This document shows positions 9,901 to 17,942 of a stretch of DNA of 64,000 nucleotides, piece after piece. Where the stretch lies: the NCBI RefSeq assembly GCF_012910955.1, contig NZ_WTVQ01000004.1, positions 1-64,000 of the forward strand. Reading direction: 5' to 3'. Both the position numbers and the translations under genes were made by a program. This DNA comes from Aromatoleum diolicum. Its GTDB lineage: Bacteria > Pseudomonadota > Gammaproteobacteria > Burkholderiales > Rhodocyclaceae. The notes under the pieces were generated by a model. That model saw only the letters and a list, made by a program, of their open reading frames with translations, was not told the origin of the DNA and did no database searches. The stretch's first letter is position 1. Every line of letters starts with the position of its first letter.

Positions 9901-10168
9901 CGTCAACCAGCAGGTACGTGCCGGCATGGAGCTGGGCGAGGCGGTGATCCGCGCCGCCGCGGTGCGCGCCAAGCCGATCGGCCTCACCGCACTCGCCGCG
10001 ATGATCGGCGCGCTGTTCATCCTCGACGACCCGATCTTCAACGGGCTCGCGATCAGCCTGATCTTCGGCATCTTCGTATCCACCGTGCTGACGCTCGTCG
10101 TCATTCCGGTGCTGTATTTCGCCGCGATGCGCAACCGCGTCGCGCAACTCAAGGGAGAAACACCATGA
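6914..10168 (+). CDS. RND efflux pump, AcrB/HAE1-like permease
   Basis: Inner membrane proton-driven RND transporter, 1084 residues, the usual length. The first helix lies in the N-terminal ~30 residues, and two large periplasmic loops are separated by a bundle containing [25 protein letters not shown], the RND signature with the two intramembrane aspartates of the proton relay. A second helix bundle appears near the end ([21 protein letters not shown]). The likely substrates are organic compounds rather than metals, because the metal-type CzcA/CusA methionine motifs are absent, but this is inference. It starts 11 bases after the MFP gene and overlaps the next gene by four bases. No outer membrane partner is encoded here. 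Confidence 0.92.
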   Translation: [1084 protein letters not shown]

Positions 10169-10389
10169 ACCTGACCGTCAACCAGTTCGTCCGCATCTTT
10201 GCCGGCGCCTTCGTGCTGATCTCGCTCGCGCTCGGAGTCGAGGGTTCGCCGCTGTTCGTCAGCAAGAACTTCCTGTGGTTTACCGTCTTCGTCGGCGCGA
10301 ACCTGTTCCAGAGTGGTTTCACACGCTTCTGCCCGCTGGAAATCTTCCTGCGCAAGGCTGGCGTTCCGGACGGCCCCGCCTGCCATTGA
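10165..10389 (+). CDS. DUF2892 small membrane protein
   Basis: A 74-residue protein of the DUF2892 (YgaP-like transmembrane) family, with two hydrophobic segments: RIFAGAFVLISLALGV and the stretch FLWFTVFVGANLFQSGFTRF. Two cysteines are present, one in the family motif FCPLEIFLRKAG and one near the C-terminus (PACH). ATG overlaps the RND stop (ATGA), so it is translationally coupled to the pump. Members of this family are often fused to or next to rhodaneses and ArsR regulators in sulfide-handling loci, which supports a role in sulfur stress for this operon. Function is inferred only. Confidence 0.85.
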   Translation: MNLTVNQFVRIFAGAFVLISLALGVEGSPLFVSKNFLWFTVFVGANLFQSGFTRFCPLEIFLRKAGVPDGPACH

Positions 10390-10497
10390 TACGCGGAACG
10401 CGCCTGCGGCGGGACAGGCCAAGAAAGGATTCGGATTTCGCGATGCCGTAAGGCTACAATCAGGCCGTTACCGACCTCTCAGTCTGCATGCAGCCTC

Positions 10498-10806
10498 ATG
10501 AACGATCGCGTATCCCACATCGAACGGCGGCTTGACCGTCGCATTCCGCTTGGTTGCCCGGCAAGCATCCGGCTGCAGAGCGGCGAAACGATTCCGGCCG
10601 AATGCATCGAAATCAGCGTCGGCGGCATGACGCTGCGCGCCGCTTACGTACCGGGCCAGTTGGAGGTGCTCGAAGTCGCGGTCGCCTCGCCTGCCGGCCA
10701 GGTGTCCCGCCCGCCGCTGGTGACACGGCTCGAAGTCAAGCGCTGCCACTCAGTCGGGCAAGGGATATACGAGATCGGCGGCACCACCGTTCGCGTGGTT
10801 GGCTGA
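10498..10806 (+). CDS. PilZ-domain protein
   Basis: A single-domain PilZ protein of 102 residues, a probable cyclic-di-GMP receptor. The basic patch ERRLDRRIPL near residue 9 gives the RxxxR part, and ECIEISVGGMTL at ~35-45 corresponds to the D/NxSxxG motif, though the first residue is E here instead of D/N, which may weaken binding. The remainder is beta-rich. It is transcribed on its own between the RND operon and dsbB, with which it converges. In Rhodocyclales such proteins often influence motility or type IV pili; any link to the pil genes ~9 kb away is speculation. Confidence 0.8.
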   Translation: MNDRVSHIERRLDRRIPLGCPASIRLQSGETIPAECIEISVGGMTLRAAYVPGQLEVLEVAVASPAGQVSRPPLVTRLEVKRCHSVGQGIYEIGGTTVRVVG

Positions 10807-10830
10807 AGCGCCCGTCATCCCTTGGCGGGT

Positions 10831-11337
10831 TCAGGCGCGCGATTCGCGCCGCAGCATCAGGGCGATCGCGCCCACGGCGATCAGCGTCAGCGTCACCAGC
10901 GACCAGTTCGCAATCGACAGGCCGAGGAAACTCCAGTCGACCTTGGTGCAGTCGCCCGACCCCTGAAAAATCATCGGCAATGCATCGGCCAGCGGAAAGC
11001 TGCCGAGCATGAACTCCAGGTCCGGGCCGCATTCGGCCACTTCCGGCGGGTAGATCTGGATCCAGCTCTGGCGAGCCGCGATGCCGCCACCTGTCAGCGC
11101 AGCCAGCAGGGTCAGACCGGCGTAAACCCGCGTGCCTGTTCGACCCGGATTGTGCAGTCCGCCGACCAGCGCGGTGACGGCGATGGCGATGAAGGCGTAG
11201 CGCTGCATGATGCACATCGGGCAGGGGTCGAGCCCGACGTAGTGCTGCAGGTACAGGCCGAATCCCAGCAAGCCGACGCAGACGGCGGACAGGCTCAGGA
11301 ACAGGACGCGAGGTGACAGGGTGGATGGATTCATCAT
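10831..11337 (-). CDS. dsbB: Disulfide bond formation protein DsbB
   Basis: Inner membrane quinone reductase that reoxidises DsbA. The product has 168 residues with four transmembrane helices. Both cysteine pairs are visible: CPMC at Cys39/Cys42 in the first periplasmic loop (the family CxxC), and Cys103/Cys130 in the second loop. MQRYAFI after the first pair is the conserved quinone-contact region with its arginine. A start at 11334 (second Met) is also possible. Single gene, no dsbA nearby in the window. Confidence 0.95.
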   Translation of the reverse strand: MMNPSTLSPRVLFLSLSAVCVGLLGFGLYLQHYVGLDPCPMCIMQRYAFIAIAVTALVGGLHNPGRTGTRVYAGLTLLAALTGGGIAARQSWIQIYPPEVAECGPDLEFMLGSFPLADALPMIFQGSGDCTKVDWSFLGLSIANWSLVTLTLIAVGAIALMLRRESRA

Positions 11338-11641
11338 CGAGTTGAGCGTGTGAACGAGGCGCGATTGTAGGGCAGTCAGGCGGGTTCGTCGCCGCCAGGA
11401 CGGAAAAGTTCAGCGGCGCGGGGCGATTTTCCGGTGCATGCTCACGGCATCGCCGTGGGGGTGGCGCCTGATCTGGCTGCCGGACCCGATTTGCGTGATC
11501 GAGTCGTGCGTAGTGATCCACGACGCGCAGGCTGAATTGCTGCAATTGGAGCAATAGTGTTATGCGTGAGTGCGGCTTTTATTGGCAACAATTAATCGCC
11601 TAAAGTTGCCCCATCGACAAGCCAACACCACGGAGAACGTC

Positions 11642-12241
11642 ATGAACATCCTGCAGATCAATTCCAGTGCCCGTAGCGAAGGTTCCAACTCCACCCGACT
11701 CGCCGGCACGATCGTCGAGCGCCTGCGCGCCGAAAACGCCGGCGCAAGCGTGGTGGTTCGCGACCTCGCCCGCAACCCGCATCCGGTGCTCGACGAAGCC
11801 GCACTCGGCGCCTTGTTCACCCCGGCCGAACAGCGCACGCCGGAACAGGCAGCGCGCGTGGCCCTCGACGACGCCCTGATCGCCGAGATCCAGGCCGCCG
11901 ACGCGGTGGTGATCGGCGTGCCGATGTACAACTTCGGCGTACCGGCGCAGTTGAAGAACTGGATCGACGCGATCGCTCGCGCCAAGGTCACTTTCCAATA
12001 TACGGCGAACGGGCCGGAAGGGCTGCTCAAGGGCAAGACGGTGTACGTCGCCTTCGCTCGTGGCGGTCGCTACCGTGACACCACGCTGGATTCGCAGGTG
12101 CCCTACCTAACGGCCGTCTTCAGCTTCCTCGGCATGACCGACGTGCGTTTCGCCTTCGCCGAGGGCTTGGCGATGGGGCCGGACGCGGAACAACAGGCCT
12201 TTGCCGAAGCCCAACGCGATATCGAGGCGGCGTTCGCCTGA
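11642..12241 (+). CDS. azoR: FMN-dependent NADH:quinone/azo reductase AzoR
   Basis: Flavodoxin-like dimeric oxidoreductase that reduces quinones or azo dyes with NADH. The product has 199 residues, the normal length. [11 protein letters not shown] with SEGSNST forms the FMN phosphate site at the N-terminus, and [16 protein letters not shown] (~96-111) is the signature of the AzoR family; ARGGRY comes later. The start at 11642 gives the canonical N-terminus; the longer in-frame start at 11570 lies in promoter-like AT-rich DNA. Followed by a GC-rich nested hairpin and then the pirin gene on the same strand. Confidence 0.93.
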   Translation: MNILQINSSARSEGSNSTRLAGTIVERLRAENAGASVVVRDLARNPHPVLDEAALGALFTPAEQRTPEQAARVALDDALIAEIQAADAVVIGVPMYNFGVPAQLKNWIDAIARAKVTFQYTANGPEGLLKGKTVYVAFARGGRYRDTTLDSQVPYLTAVFSFLGMTDVRFAFAEGLAMGPDAEQQAFAEAQRDIEAAFA

Positions 12242-12242
12242 A

Positions 12243-12315
12243 CGGCATCGCCGCGACCCTAATAGTGATGCGGCGCCCGCCCCGGGCCTCAGTCCGGGCG
12301 CGGGTGGTGATGCCG
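12243..12315. repeat. Nested inverted repeat between azoR and the pirin gene
   Basis: Outer arms CGGCATC (12243-12249) and GATGCCG (12309-12315) enclose inner arms GCGCCCG (12273-12279) and CGGGCGC (12295-12301). The pair can fold into a long two-part stem. It may serve as a terminator or attenuator for azoR, although no T run follows. It ends ~15 bases before the pirin ribosome site. Confidence 0.45.
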
Positions 12316-12344
12316 CCTTTGCCCGAACCGAGGAGGATTGCTCC

Positions 12345-13235
12345 ATGTCCGTCGAACGACTCGCCCTACAAGCCGAATGCGTTACCCAGCCCCGCAACGT
12401 CGAGCGTCTGGTCGCCGGTCAGGCCACCTCCGACGGTGCGGGGGTCAAGCTTACGCGTGTGCTGACCCAGCCGCTGCAGCGCCGGCTCGACCCCTTCCTG
12501 ATGCTCGATGCCTTCGGCAGCAGCGATCCTGGCGACTACCTCGCGGGTTTTCCGGATCATCCGCACCGCGGCTTCGAGACCATCACATACATGATCGCCG
12601 GACGCATGCGTCATCGCGACAGCGCCGGTCACGAAGGCCTGCTCGAGAACGGCGGCGTGCAGTGGATGACGGCCGGGCGCGGCGTCATCCATTCCGAGAT
12701 GCCCGAGCAGGAGGACGGCGTGATGGAAGGCTTCCAGCTGTGGCTGAACCTGCCGGCGCGCGACAAGATGTGTGCGCCCTGGTATCGCGATTTCGCCGCG
12801 GCGGAGCTGCCGTCCTTTATGACCGACGACGGCGTGCAGGCGACGGTGATTGCCGGTGAAAGCCACGGTGTCACGGGTGCGGTGACGCGCGACGCGACGG
12901 CACCGCTGTATCTCGACGTCCATCTGCCGGCAGGCGCACGCTTCGAACAGGCGCTGCCGGCGGGGCACAACGCGTTTGTGTACGTGTATCGCGGCAAGGT
13001 CGAGGTGTCCGGCACGAGCGTCACCGAACAGCGCATGGCGATCCTTGCCAGCAGCGCGACGGCTGATGGCGTCGTGATCGAAGCAGGCGACGCGCCGGCA
13101 CGCGTGCTGCTGGTCGCCGGCCGCCCGCTCGGCGAGCCGATCGCACAGTACGGCCCGTTCGTCATGAACACCCAGGCCGAATTGCAGACAGCGGTGATGG
13201 ATTTCCGCGAAGGGCGATTTGCCGGCGGAGCGTGA
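12345..13235 (+). CDS. Pirin family protein
   Basis: Bicupin of the pirin family, 296 residues. Many bacterial members are metal-dependent quercetinases or redox-sensing regulators; the reaction of this one is not known. The N-terminal cupin carries FPDHPHRGFETITYM with the metal-binding histidines, and HSEMPEQEDGVMEGFQLWLN with the further His/Glu, so the usual His3-Glu metal site is present. The start at 12345 has an AGGAGG site ten bases before. It follows azoR on the same strand with a hairpin spacer in between; azoR-pirin pairs often answer to quinone or electrophile stress. Confidence 0.9.
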   Translation: MSVERLALQAECVTQPRNVERLVAGQATSDGAGVKLTRVLTQPLQRRLDPFLMLDAFGSSDPGDYLAGFPDHPHRGFETITYMIAGRMRHRDSAGHEGLLENGGVQWMTAGRGVIHSEMPEQEDGVMEGFQLWLNLPARDKMCAPWYRDFAAAELPSFMTDDGVQATVIAGESHGVTGAVTRDATAPLYLDVHLPAGARFEQALPAGHNAFVYVYRGKVEVSGTSVTEQRMAILASSATADGVVIEAGDAPARVLLVAGRPLGEPIAQYGPFVMNTQAELQTAVMDFREGRFAGGA

Positions 13236-13355
13236 CGAAAAGGGGGGCGCGAGCAAGCCCCCGCCCGCCGTACGCCGTGTCCTTGCAGGAGCGGCTTCAG
13301 GCGCGAATTTCCTTGCTCACCCTGACCGCGCCTACGGGATGCCTTGACGCGGCGA

Positions 13356-14276
13356 TCAATCTTCCTTGGCGAGCCGGACCAGCGCCGCGACCTGGTCCCG
13401 CACCGGTTGCGGGACGGCGACCTCGCCGGCTAGCATCGCGCGGATCAGCGCGGCATTTTCCGTGACCGCGGGTGCGTCCGGTACGCTCTCGAGCGGCGGT
13501 GCGCCGCCTTCCTCGGCCGGCCACGCGAGTTCCGCGACGCCGTCCCGGAATACCTGCATCGCAGGACGGCGGCGCGGATTCGCGTAGGCCTCCCCCTCGG
13601 TGCCGCGCATCAATAGCGCGCGGCCGCCGTCGGCGACGAGGAACTCGTGCATGCGTTCGAGGTACTCCGGGTGGGTCACGGCGACCACGCGTACACTGCG
13701 GCCGGCGCACGGGTCGATCAGCTTCGCCATCGTGTGGCCACTGCCGCGCACGCCCAGGCGCAGGCGCAGGCTCAGCAGGCGATCCATGCCCGGCAGCAGT
13801 TCGTCGAGGCGCAGGCAGGCGATGCGCCGCTCCGTCAAGGTGCGATGGGCCTCGCCGACACCGAGGGCCGGATGGATGTCGTGCGCCGCGAGCAGTTCGA
13901 ACGGACTTACGCGCGACTCGAAATCGTGCCTTCCCTGGATGAGGACGGGCACGCCTTCGCGCGCGAGCAGCATGGCTACCAGCGGCATCAGGTTGGCCTG
14001 GCGGCGCGCGCCGTTGTAGGTCGGCAGGATCACGCAGCGCGGCCCTGGCGGCACCGCCACCTGCGGGCAGCGTGCGTCGATCGCGCGCTTGAAGCCGAGC
14101 AACTCGTCGCGCGACTCGCTCTTGATGCGCAGCGAAATGACGATCGCGCCGAGTTCGAGGTCTGGCACCTTGCCATCCAGAATGTCGCCAAACAGATGCT
14201 CCGCCTGGGCCGCGTCGAGGTCGCGCGCGCCCTTGGCGCCGCGGCCGATTTCCTTGATGATGGGGGCGTAGGTCAT
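13356..14276 (-). CDS. ybiB: YbiB-like (TrpD2) DNA-binding protein
   Basis: Homologue of E. coli YbiB, a member of the anthranilate phosphoribosyltransferase fold that has lost that activity and binds nucleic acid. It has 306 residues. The N-terminus APIIKEIGRGAKGARDLD and LFGDILDGKVPDLELGAI match the YbiB/TrpD helical domain; LPTYNGARRQANLMPLVA takes the place of the TrpD phosphate site, and HTMAKLIDP comes later. The start at 14276 reproduces the E. coli N-terminus; an upstream in-frame ATG would extend into the divergent dehydrogenase gene. The neighbour is divergent. Confidence 0.88.
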   Translation of the reverse strand: MTYAPIIKEIGRGAKGARDLDAAQAEHLFGDILDGKVPDLELGAIVISLRIKSESRDELLGFKRAIDARCPQVAVPPGPRCVILPTYNGARRQANLMPLVAMLLAREGVPVLIQGRHDFESRVSPFELLAAHDIHPALGVGEAHRTLTERRIACLRLDELLPGMDRLLSLRLRLGVRGSGHTMAKLIDPCAGRSVRVVAVTHPEYLERMHEFLVADGGRALLMRGTEGEAYANPRRRPAMQVFRDGVAELAWPAEEGGAPPLESVPDAPAVTENAALIRAMLAGEVAVPQPVRDQVAALVRLAKED

Positions 14277-14325
14277 GGCGCGATTATGCGTCGCCATGTG
14301 CGTTCCAGCCACAGGAGAATCGATC

Positions 14326-15210
14326 ATGGAAGTCGGATTCATCGGACTCGGTCTGATGGGGCGCCCGATGGCGCTGAATCTGTTGCGTGCAGGTCATCAG
14401 GTGCATGTGTGGAGTCGTCGGCGCGAATCGATGCAGCCGCTGCTCGACGCCGGCGCGGGGGATTGCGCGAGCGCAGCCGACCTTGCGGCGCACGCCGAAG
14501 TCGTCATCAGCATGGTCGCCGATGCGCCGGACGTCGAACACGTCGCGCTCGGGCCGAATGGCGTTGCCGACGGCGCACGGCCGGGCCTGATCTTCGTCGA
14601 CATGAGCACCATCGCGCCGGCGGCGGCGCAGGCGATCGCGGCGAAACTCAAGGCGCGAGGTATCGAGATGCTCGACGCGCCGGTGTCCGGCGGCGAGGTC
14701 GGTGCGATCAACGCGAACCTGACGATCATGGTCGGCGGCGATGCCGCGGCCTTCGAGCGCGCCAAGCCGCTGTTCGCAGCAATGGGCAAGACCGTGTCGC
14801 TGATCGGCGCGAGCGGCGCCGGCCAGGTCGCCAAGGCGTGCAACCAGATCCTCACCGGGGTTGGCGTCGCGGCGGTGGCCGAGGCGCTAAATTTCGCGCG
14901 CAAGAGCGGCGTCGATGCCGGAAAGGTGCGCGAAGCGCTGCTCGGCGGCTTTGCCTACTCGCGCGTGCTGGAAAATCACGGCCAGCGCATGCTAGACCGC
15001 AACTTCAAGCCCGGTTTCAAGGCGTGGATGCACCAGAAGGACATGCGTATCGTCATGGAGGAGGCGCACCGGCTGGGGCTGGCGCTGCCGTCGTCGGCGG
15101 CCACCGCGCAGATGTTCAACGCAATGGTCGGCAGCGGACTCGGCGAGGACGACTCGATCGCGATGCTCAAGTTGTTGGAACGCATGAGCGGCGGGGAGGA
15201 GCAGGGCTGA
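14326..15210 (+). CDS. NAD(P)-dependent beta-hydroxyacid dehydrogenase (GarR/MmsB type), copy 1
   Basis: Beta-hydroxyacid dehydrogenase of the 3-hydroxyisobutyrate/tartronate semialdehyde reductase family, 294 residues. The Rossmann motif GFIGLGLMGRPMA opens the protein; DMSTIAP and DAPVSGGE (~118-125) are the substrate signatures; GAGQVAKACNQI holds the catalytic lysine (~K171). The C-terminal all-helical domain carries KDMRIVMEEA. An AGGAGA site precedes ATG 14326. The next gene is a paralogue overlapping in TGATG. Substrate is unknown; glyoxylate, tartronate or succinic semialdehyde are possible. Confidence 0.87.
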   Translation: MEVGFIGLGLMGRPMALNLLRAGHQVHVWSRRRESMQPLLDAGAGDCASAADLAAHAEVVISMVADAPDVEHVALGPNGVADGARPGLIFVDMSTIAPAAAQAIAAKLKARGIEMLDAPVSGGEVGAINANLTIMVGGDAAAFERAKPLFAAMGKTVSLIGASGAGQVAKACNQILTGVGVAAVAEALNFARKSGVDAGKVREALLGGFAYSRVLENHGQRMLDRNFKPGFKAWMHQKDMRIVMEEAHRLGLALPSSAATAQMFNAMVGSGLGEDDSIAMLKLLERMSGGEEQG

Positions 15211-16088
15211 TGGAGGTCGGATTCGTCGGTCTGGGGGCGATGGGGCGTCCGATGGCGCAGCACCTGCAGCGCGCGGGCCATCGCCTGCACCTGTGGGCGC
15301 GGCGCCCGGAGAGCGTCGTGCCGTTCGCCGGCAGTGGCGCGGTGGTGCATGCGACGCCGGCCACGCTGGCCGCGGCGACCGAGGTGGCGTTCACGATCAT
15401 CACGACCAGTGCGGATGTCGAACGCGTTGCGCTCGGCGAGGGTGGCTTCATCGAAGGGGCGCACCCCGGCTGGGTGCATGTCGACATGAGTACCATCGCG
15501 CCGGACTGCACACGCCGCATCGCCGCGACGCTCGCCGGGTACGGCGCGGCGATGCTCGATGCGCCGGTGTCGGGCGGATCGACCGCGGCCGAGGCGGGGA
15601 CGGTGGCGATGATGGTCGGTGGCGACGCGGCCGTGCTCGAGCGCGTGCGTCCGCTGCTGGAATGCTTTGCACGCGCAATCGTGCACGTCGGCGACAACGG
15701 TGCCGGCGAGGTGGCCAAGGCCTGCAACCAGATGATCATGGTGGCGGCGATCCAGGCCTGCGCCGAAGCGATGCATCTGGCCCGGGCGCACGGCGTCGAT
15801 CTCGCCGCGGTGCGCAGCGCGCTGATGGGAGGATCGGGGGCGTCGCGCGTGCTGGAGGTGATGGGCGATCGGATGGTGCGCCGTGACTTCGCCGCCGGCG
15901 TCGAGGCGCGCCTGCATCACAAGGATTTCGGCATCCTGATGGACGAGGCGGTGAAGCTTGGCGTGCCGCTGCCGATCGCCGCGCAGGTGTGGCAGCAGTT
16001 GAATGCGCTGATGGCGAGCGGTAGCGGGCGCGACGACACTTCCAGCTTGCTGCGCGTGCTGGAGGTGAGCGTCGCAAAGCGGGACTAA
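15210..16088 (+). CDS. Beta-hydroxyacid dehydrogenase, tandem paralogue (copy 2)
   Basis: Second enzyme of the same family, 292 residues, clearly a paralogue of the gene before it: GFVGLGAMGRPMAQHLQRAG at the N-terminus, DMSTIAPDC, DAPVSGGSTAAEAG, and GAGEVAKACNQMIM with the catalytic lysine. Its start overlaps the previous stop (TGATG), and a GGGGAGGAG site lies inside the upstream gene, so the two are translationally coupled. The C-terminal halves have diverged more (HHKDFGILMDEA), suggesting different substrates or a hetero-oligomer. It converges on the class II aldolase gene, overlapping it by four bases. Confidence 0.87.
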   Translation: MEVGFVGLGAMGRPMAQHLQRAGHRLHLWARRPESVVPFAGSGAVVHATPATLAAATEVAFTIITTSADVERVALGEGGFIEGAHPGWVHVDMSTIAPDCTRRIAATLAGYGAAMLDAPVSGGSTAAEAGTVAMMVGGDAAVLERVRPLLECFARAIVHVGDNGAGEVAKACNQMIMVAAIQACAEAMHLARAHGVDLAAVRSALMGGSGASRVLEVMGDRMVRRDFAAGVEARLHHKDFGILMDEAVKLGVPLPIAAQVWQQLNALMASGSGRDDTSSLLRVLEVSVAKRD

Positions 16089-16744
16089 CGCGCCTGCGGC
16101 TTGCCGTACCAGCGGAAGCGTTCGACCACTTCGGCCATTTCCGCGTCCGACAGCAGCACCGGCTCGCCGAGCTGGCGGGTGCGCCAGTACTGCTCGCACA
16201 GCGTCTCGAATTCGATTGCCAGCGCCAGCGCGTTGGCGAGGTTGCGGCCGAACACCAGCATGCCGTGGTTGGCCATCAGGCACGCGGAGCGGTCTTCCAT
16301 CGCCGCGAGGATGTTGTCCGAGAGTGCCTGTGTGCCGAAGGTCGCGTAATCCGCGCAGCGCACCGTGTTGCCGCCGAAGCGCGCGATCATGTAGTGGAAG
16401 GGCGGGATCTCCAGCCGCTGGCAGGCGAGCGCGGTGGCGAAGGGCGCGTGCGCGTGCAGGATCGCCCCGGACTCGGGGCGTCGCGAGTACAGGTCGTGGT
16501 GGAAGCGCCATTCGCTTGACGGGGCGAGACGGCCGGTCGGCGTGCCGTCGGAGCTTACGGCAACCATGTCGTCGGCGCAGCAGGCGTCCGGTGGCATGCC
16601 GCTGGGCGTGATCAGCATGCCGTCGGCCGTGCGCACGCTGACGTTGCCGGCCGTGCCGGTATTGAGCCGCGCGATGCTCATCGCGCGCGCGGTCGCGAGC
16701 AGTTCCTCGCGCCGTTGCGCTTCGGGGGGGGCGGAGTCCGTCAT
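16085..16744 (-). CDS. Class II aldolase/adducin family protein (Ald2-like)
   Basis: Zinc-dependent class II aldolase fold of 219 residues, related to L-fuculose-1-phosphate aldolase and methylthioribulose-1-phosphate dehydratase. TGTAGNVSVR with TPSGMPP form the phosphate-binding part, SEWRFHHDLY is typical, and HAHAPFATALAC plus MANHGMLV provide the metal histidines. Its ATG overlaps the mtnA stop (ATGA), so it is the second gene of an mtnA operon. This pairing is known from the DHAP shunt, where the aldolase splits 5-methylthioribulose- or 5-deoxyribulose-1-phosphate into DHAP and an aldehyde; the standard dehydratase MtnB is the alternative. Choice between the two is inference. Confidence 0.82.
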   Translation of the reverse strand: MTDSAPPEAQRREELLATARAMSIARLNTGTAGNVSVRTADGMLITPSGMPPDACCADDMVAVSSDGTPTGRLAPSSEWRFHHDLYSRRPESGAILHAHAPFATALACQRLEIPPFHYMIARFGGNTVRCADYATFGTQALSDNILAAMEDRSACLMANHGMLVFGRNLANALALAIEFETLCEQYWRTRQLGEPVLLSDAEMAEVVERFRWYGKPQAR

Positions 16745-17808
16745 GCCTGCGCTTCCGGGTACAGGTCGCGCAGCCGTGCCGGCTCGCAGATGCCGCGCTC
16801 GGTGATGATGCCGCTGATGCAGCGTGCGGGCGTCACGTCGAACGCCGGGTTTGCCGCGGCAGTGGATTCCGGAGCAAGGCGCAGGCTGCGTACCGCGCCG
16901 TCGTCGGCAAGCCCCAGCACGGTGCACACTTCGCCGGCGCCACGGTCTTCGATCGGGATCGCGGCGCCGTCCGCGCACGCGAAATCGACTGTCGAGAACG
17001 GCGCCGCGATGTAGAAGGGCACGCCGTGTTCGCGCGCTGCGAGTGCCTTCAGATAGGTGCCGACCTTGTTCGCTGCATCGCCGTTGGCGGCGACGCGGTC
17101 GGCGCCGGTGATCACGACGTCGACGTCGCCGCGCGCGATCAGGATGCCGGCGGCGTTGTCGGCGATCAGGCGCAGCGGCACGCGCGCTTCGCGCAGTTCC
17201 CACGCGGTGAGCAGGCCCTGGTTGCGCGGGCGCGTCTCGCTGACCCAGACCTCGACCGGCAGACCGCGCGCCTGCGCTTCATACACCGGGGCCAGCGCGG
17301 TACCGGCGCCACAGGTCGCGAGCCAGCCGGCGTTGCAGTGGGTCATCACGCGCAGCGGCCGGTCGAGCCCCGTGGCAAGGCGTTCGAGGATGGCGTAGCC
17401 ATGTCGGCCGATCGCGGCGCACATTTCGGCATCATTCCGGCGGATCGCTTCGGCCTCGCGCCACGCGGCGTCGAGCCGATCTGCCGGAGCGAGGGGACGC
17501 AGGCGCCCGGCCATGCGGCCCAGGGCCCAGTGCAGGTTGACCGCGGTGGGGCGGGTGGCGGCGAGGGCCGTCAGCGCGTGTTCGAGTTGCGCGTCGCTGG
17601 CGTCGGCGACGAGCGCGATCGCGACGCCGAAGGCCGCGGTGGCGCCGATCAGCGGGGCGCCGCGCACCTGCATCGCGTGGATCGCGGTGGCGACTTCGTC
17701 GAGTGTCGTCAGGCGTCGCACTTCGCAGCGGTGCGGAAGGAGGGTTTGGTCGAGGATGACGGCGGTGTTGCCGTCGCGTTTGATCGTGGGGATGGGCTGG
17801 GTAAACAT
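16741..17808 (-). CDS. mtnA: S-methyl-5-thioribose-1-phosphate isomerase MtnA
   Basis: Converts methylthioribose-1-phosphate to methylthioribulose-1-phosphate in methionine salvage, and 5-deoxyribose-1-phosphate likewise. 355 residues, normal length. Diagnostic parts are MQVRGAPLIG (~46), THCNAG with the catalytic cysteine, VSETRPRNQG, the aspartate in ITGADRVAANGD, and the C-terminal NPAFDVTPARCISGIITERG. First gene of a two-gene operon with the class II aldolase. It is divergent from a YbdL-type methionine aminotransferase 134 bases away, which could supply the last step of methionine salvage. Confidence 0.95.
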   Translation of the reverse strand: MFTQPIPTIKRDGNTAVILDQTLLPHRCEVRRLTTLDEVATAIHAMQVRGAPLIGATAAFGVAIALVADASDAQLEHALTALAATRPTAVNLHWALGRMAGRLRPLAPADRLDAAWREAEAIRRNDAEMCAAIGRHGYAILERLATGLDRPLRVMTHCNAGWLATCGAGTALAPVYEAQARGLPVEVWVSETRPRNQGLLTAWELREARVPLRLIADNAAGILIARGDVDVVITGADRVAANGDAANKVGTYLKALAAREHGVPFYIAAPFSTVDFACADGAAIPIEDRGAGEVCTVLGLADDGAVRSLRLAPESTAAANPAFDVTPARCISGIITERGICEPARLRDLYPEAQA

Positions 17809-17942
17809 CGGGCTATTTTACCTGCCCGGCGGACGAATGCGCCGCCACGGGTCAGCCGCCGTGGTGGTCCATGATCTGGAGATTGGTGATCGGCGGGCGC
17901 TCTGCGAGAATGCCTTGATCGCCAGAACGCCTCTGTGAAACC

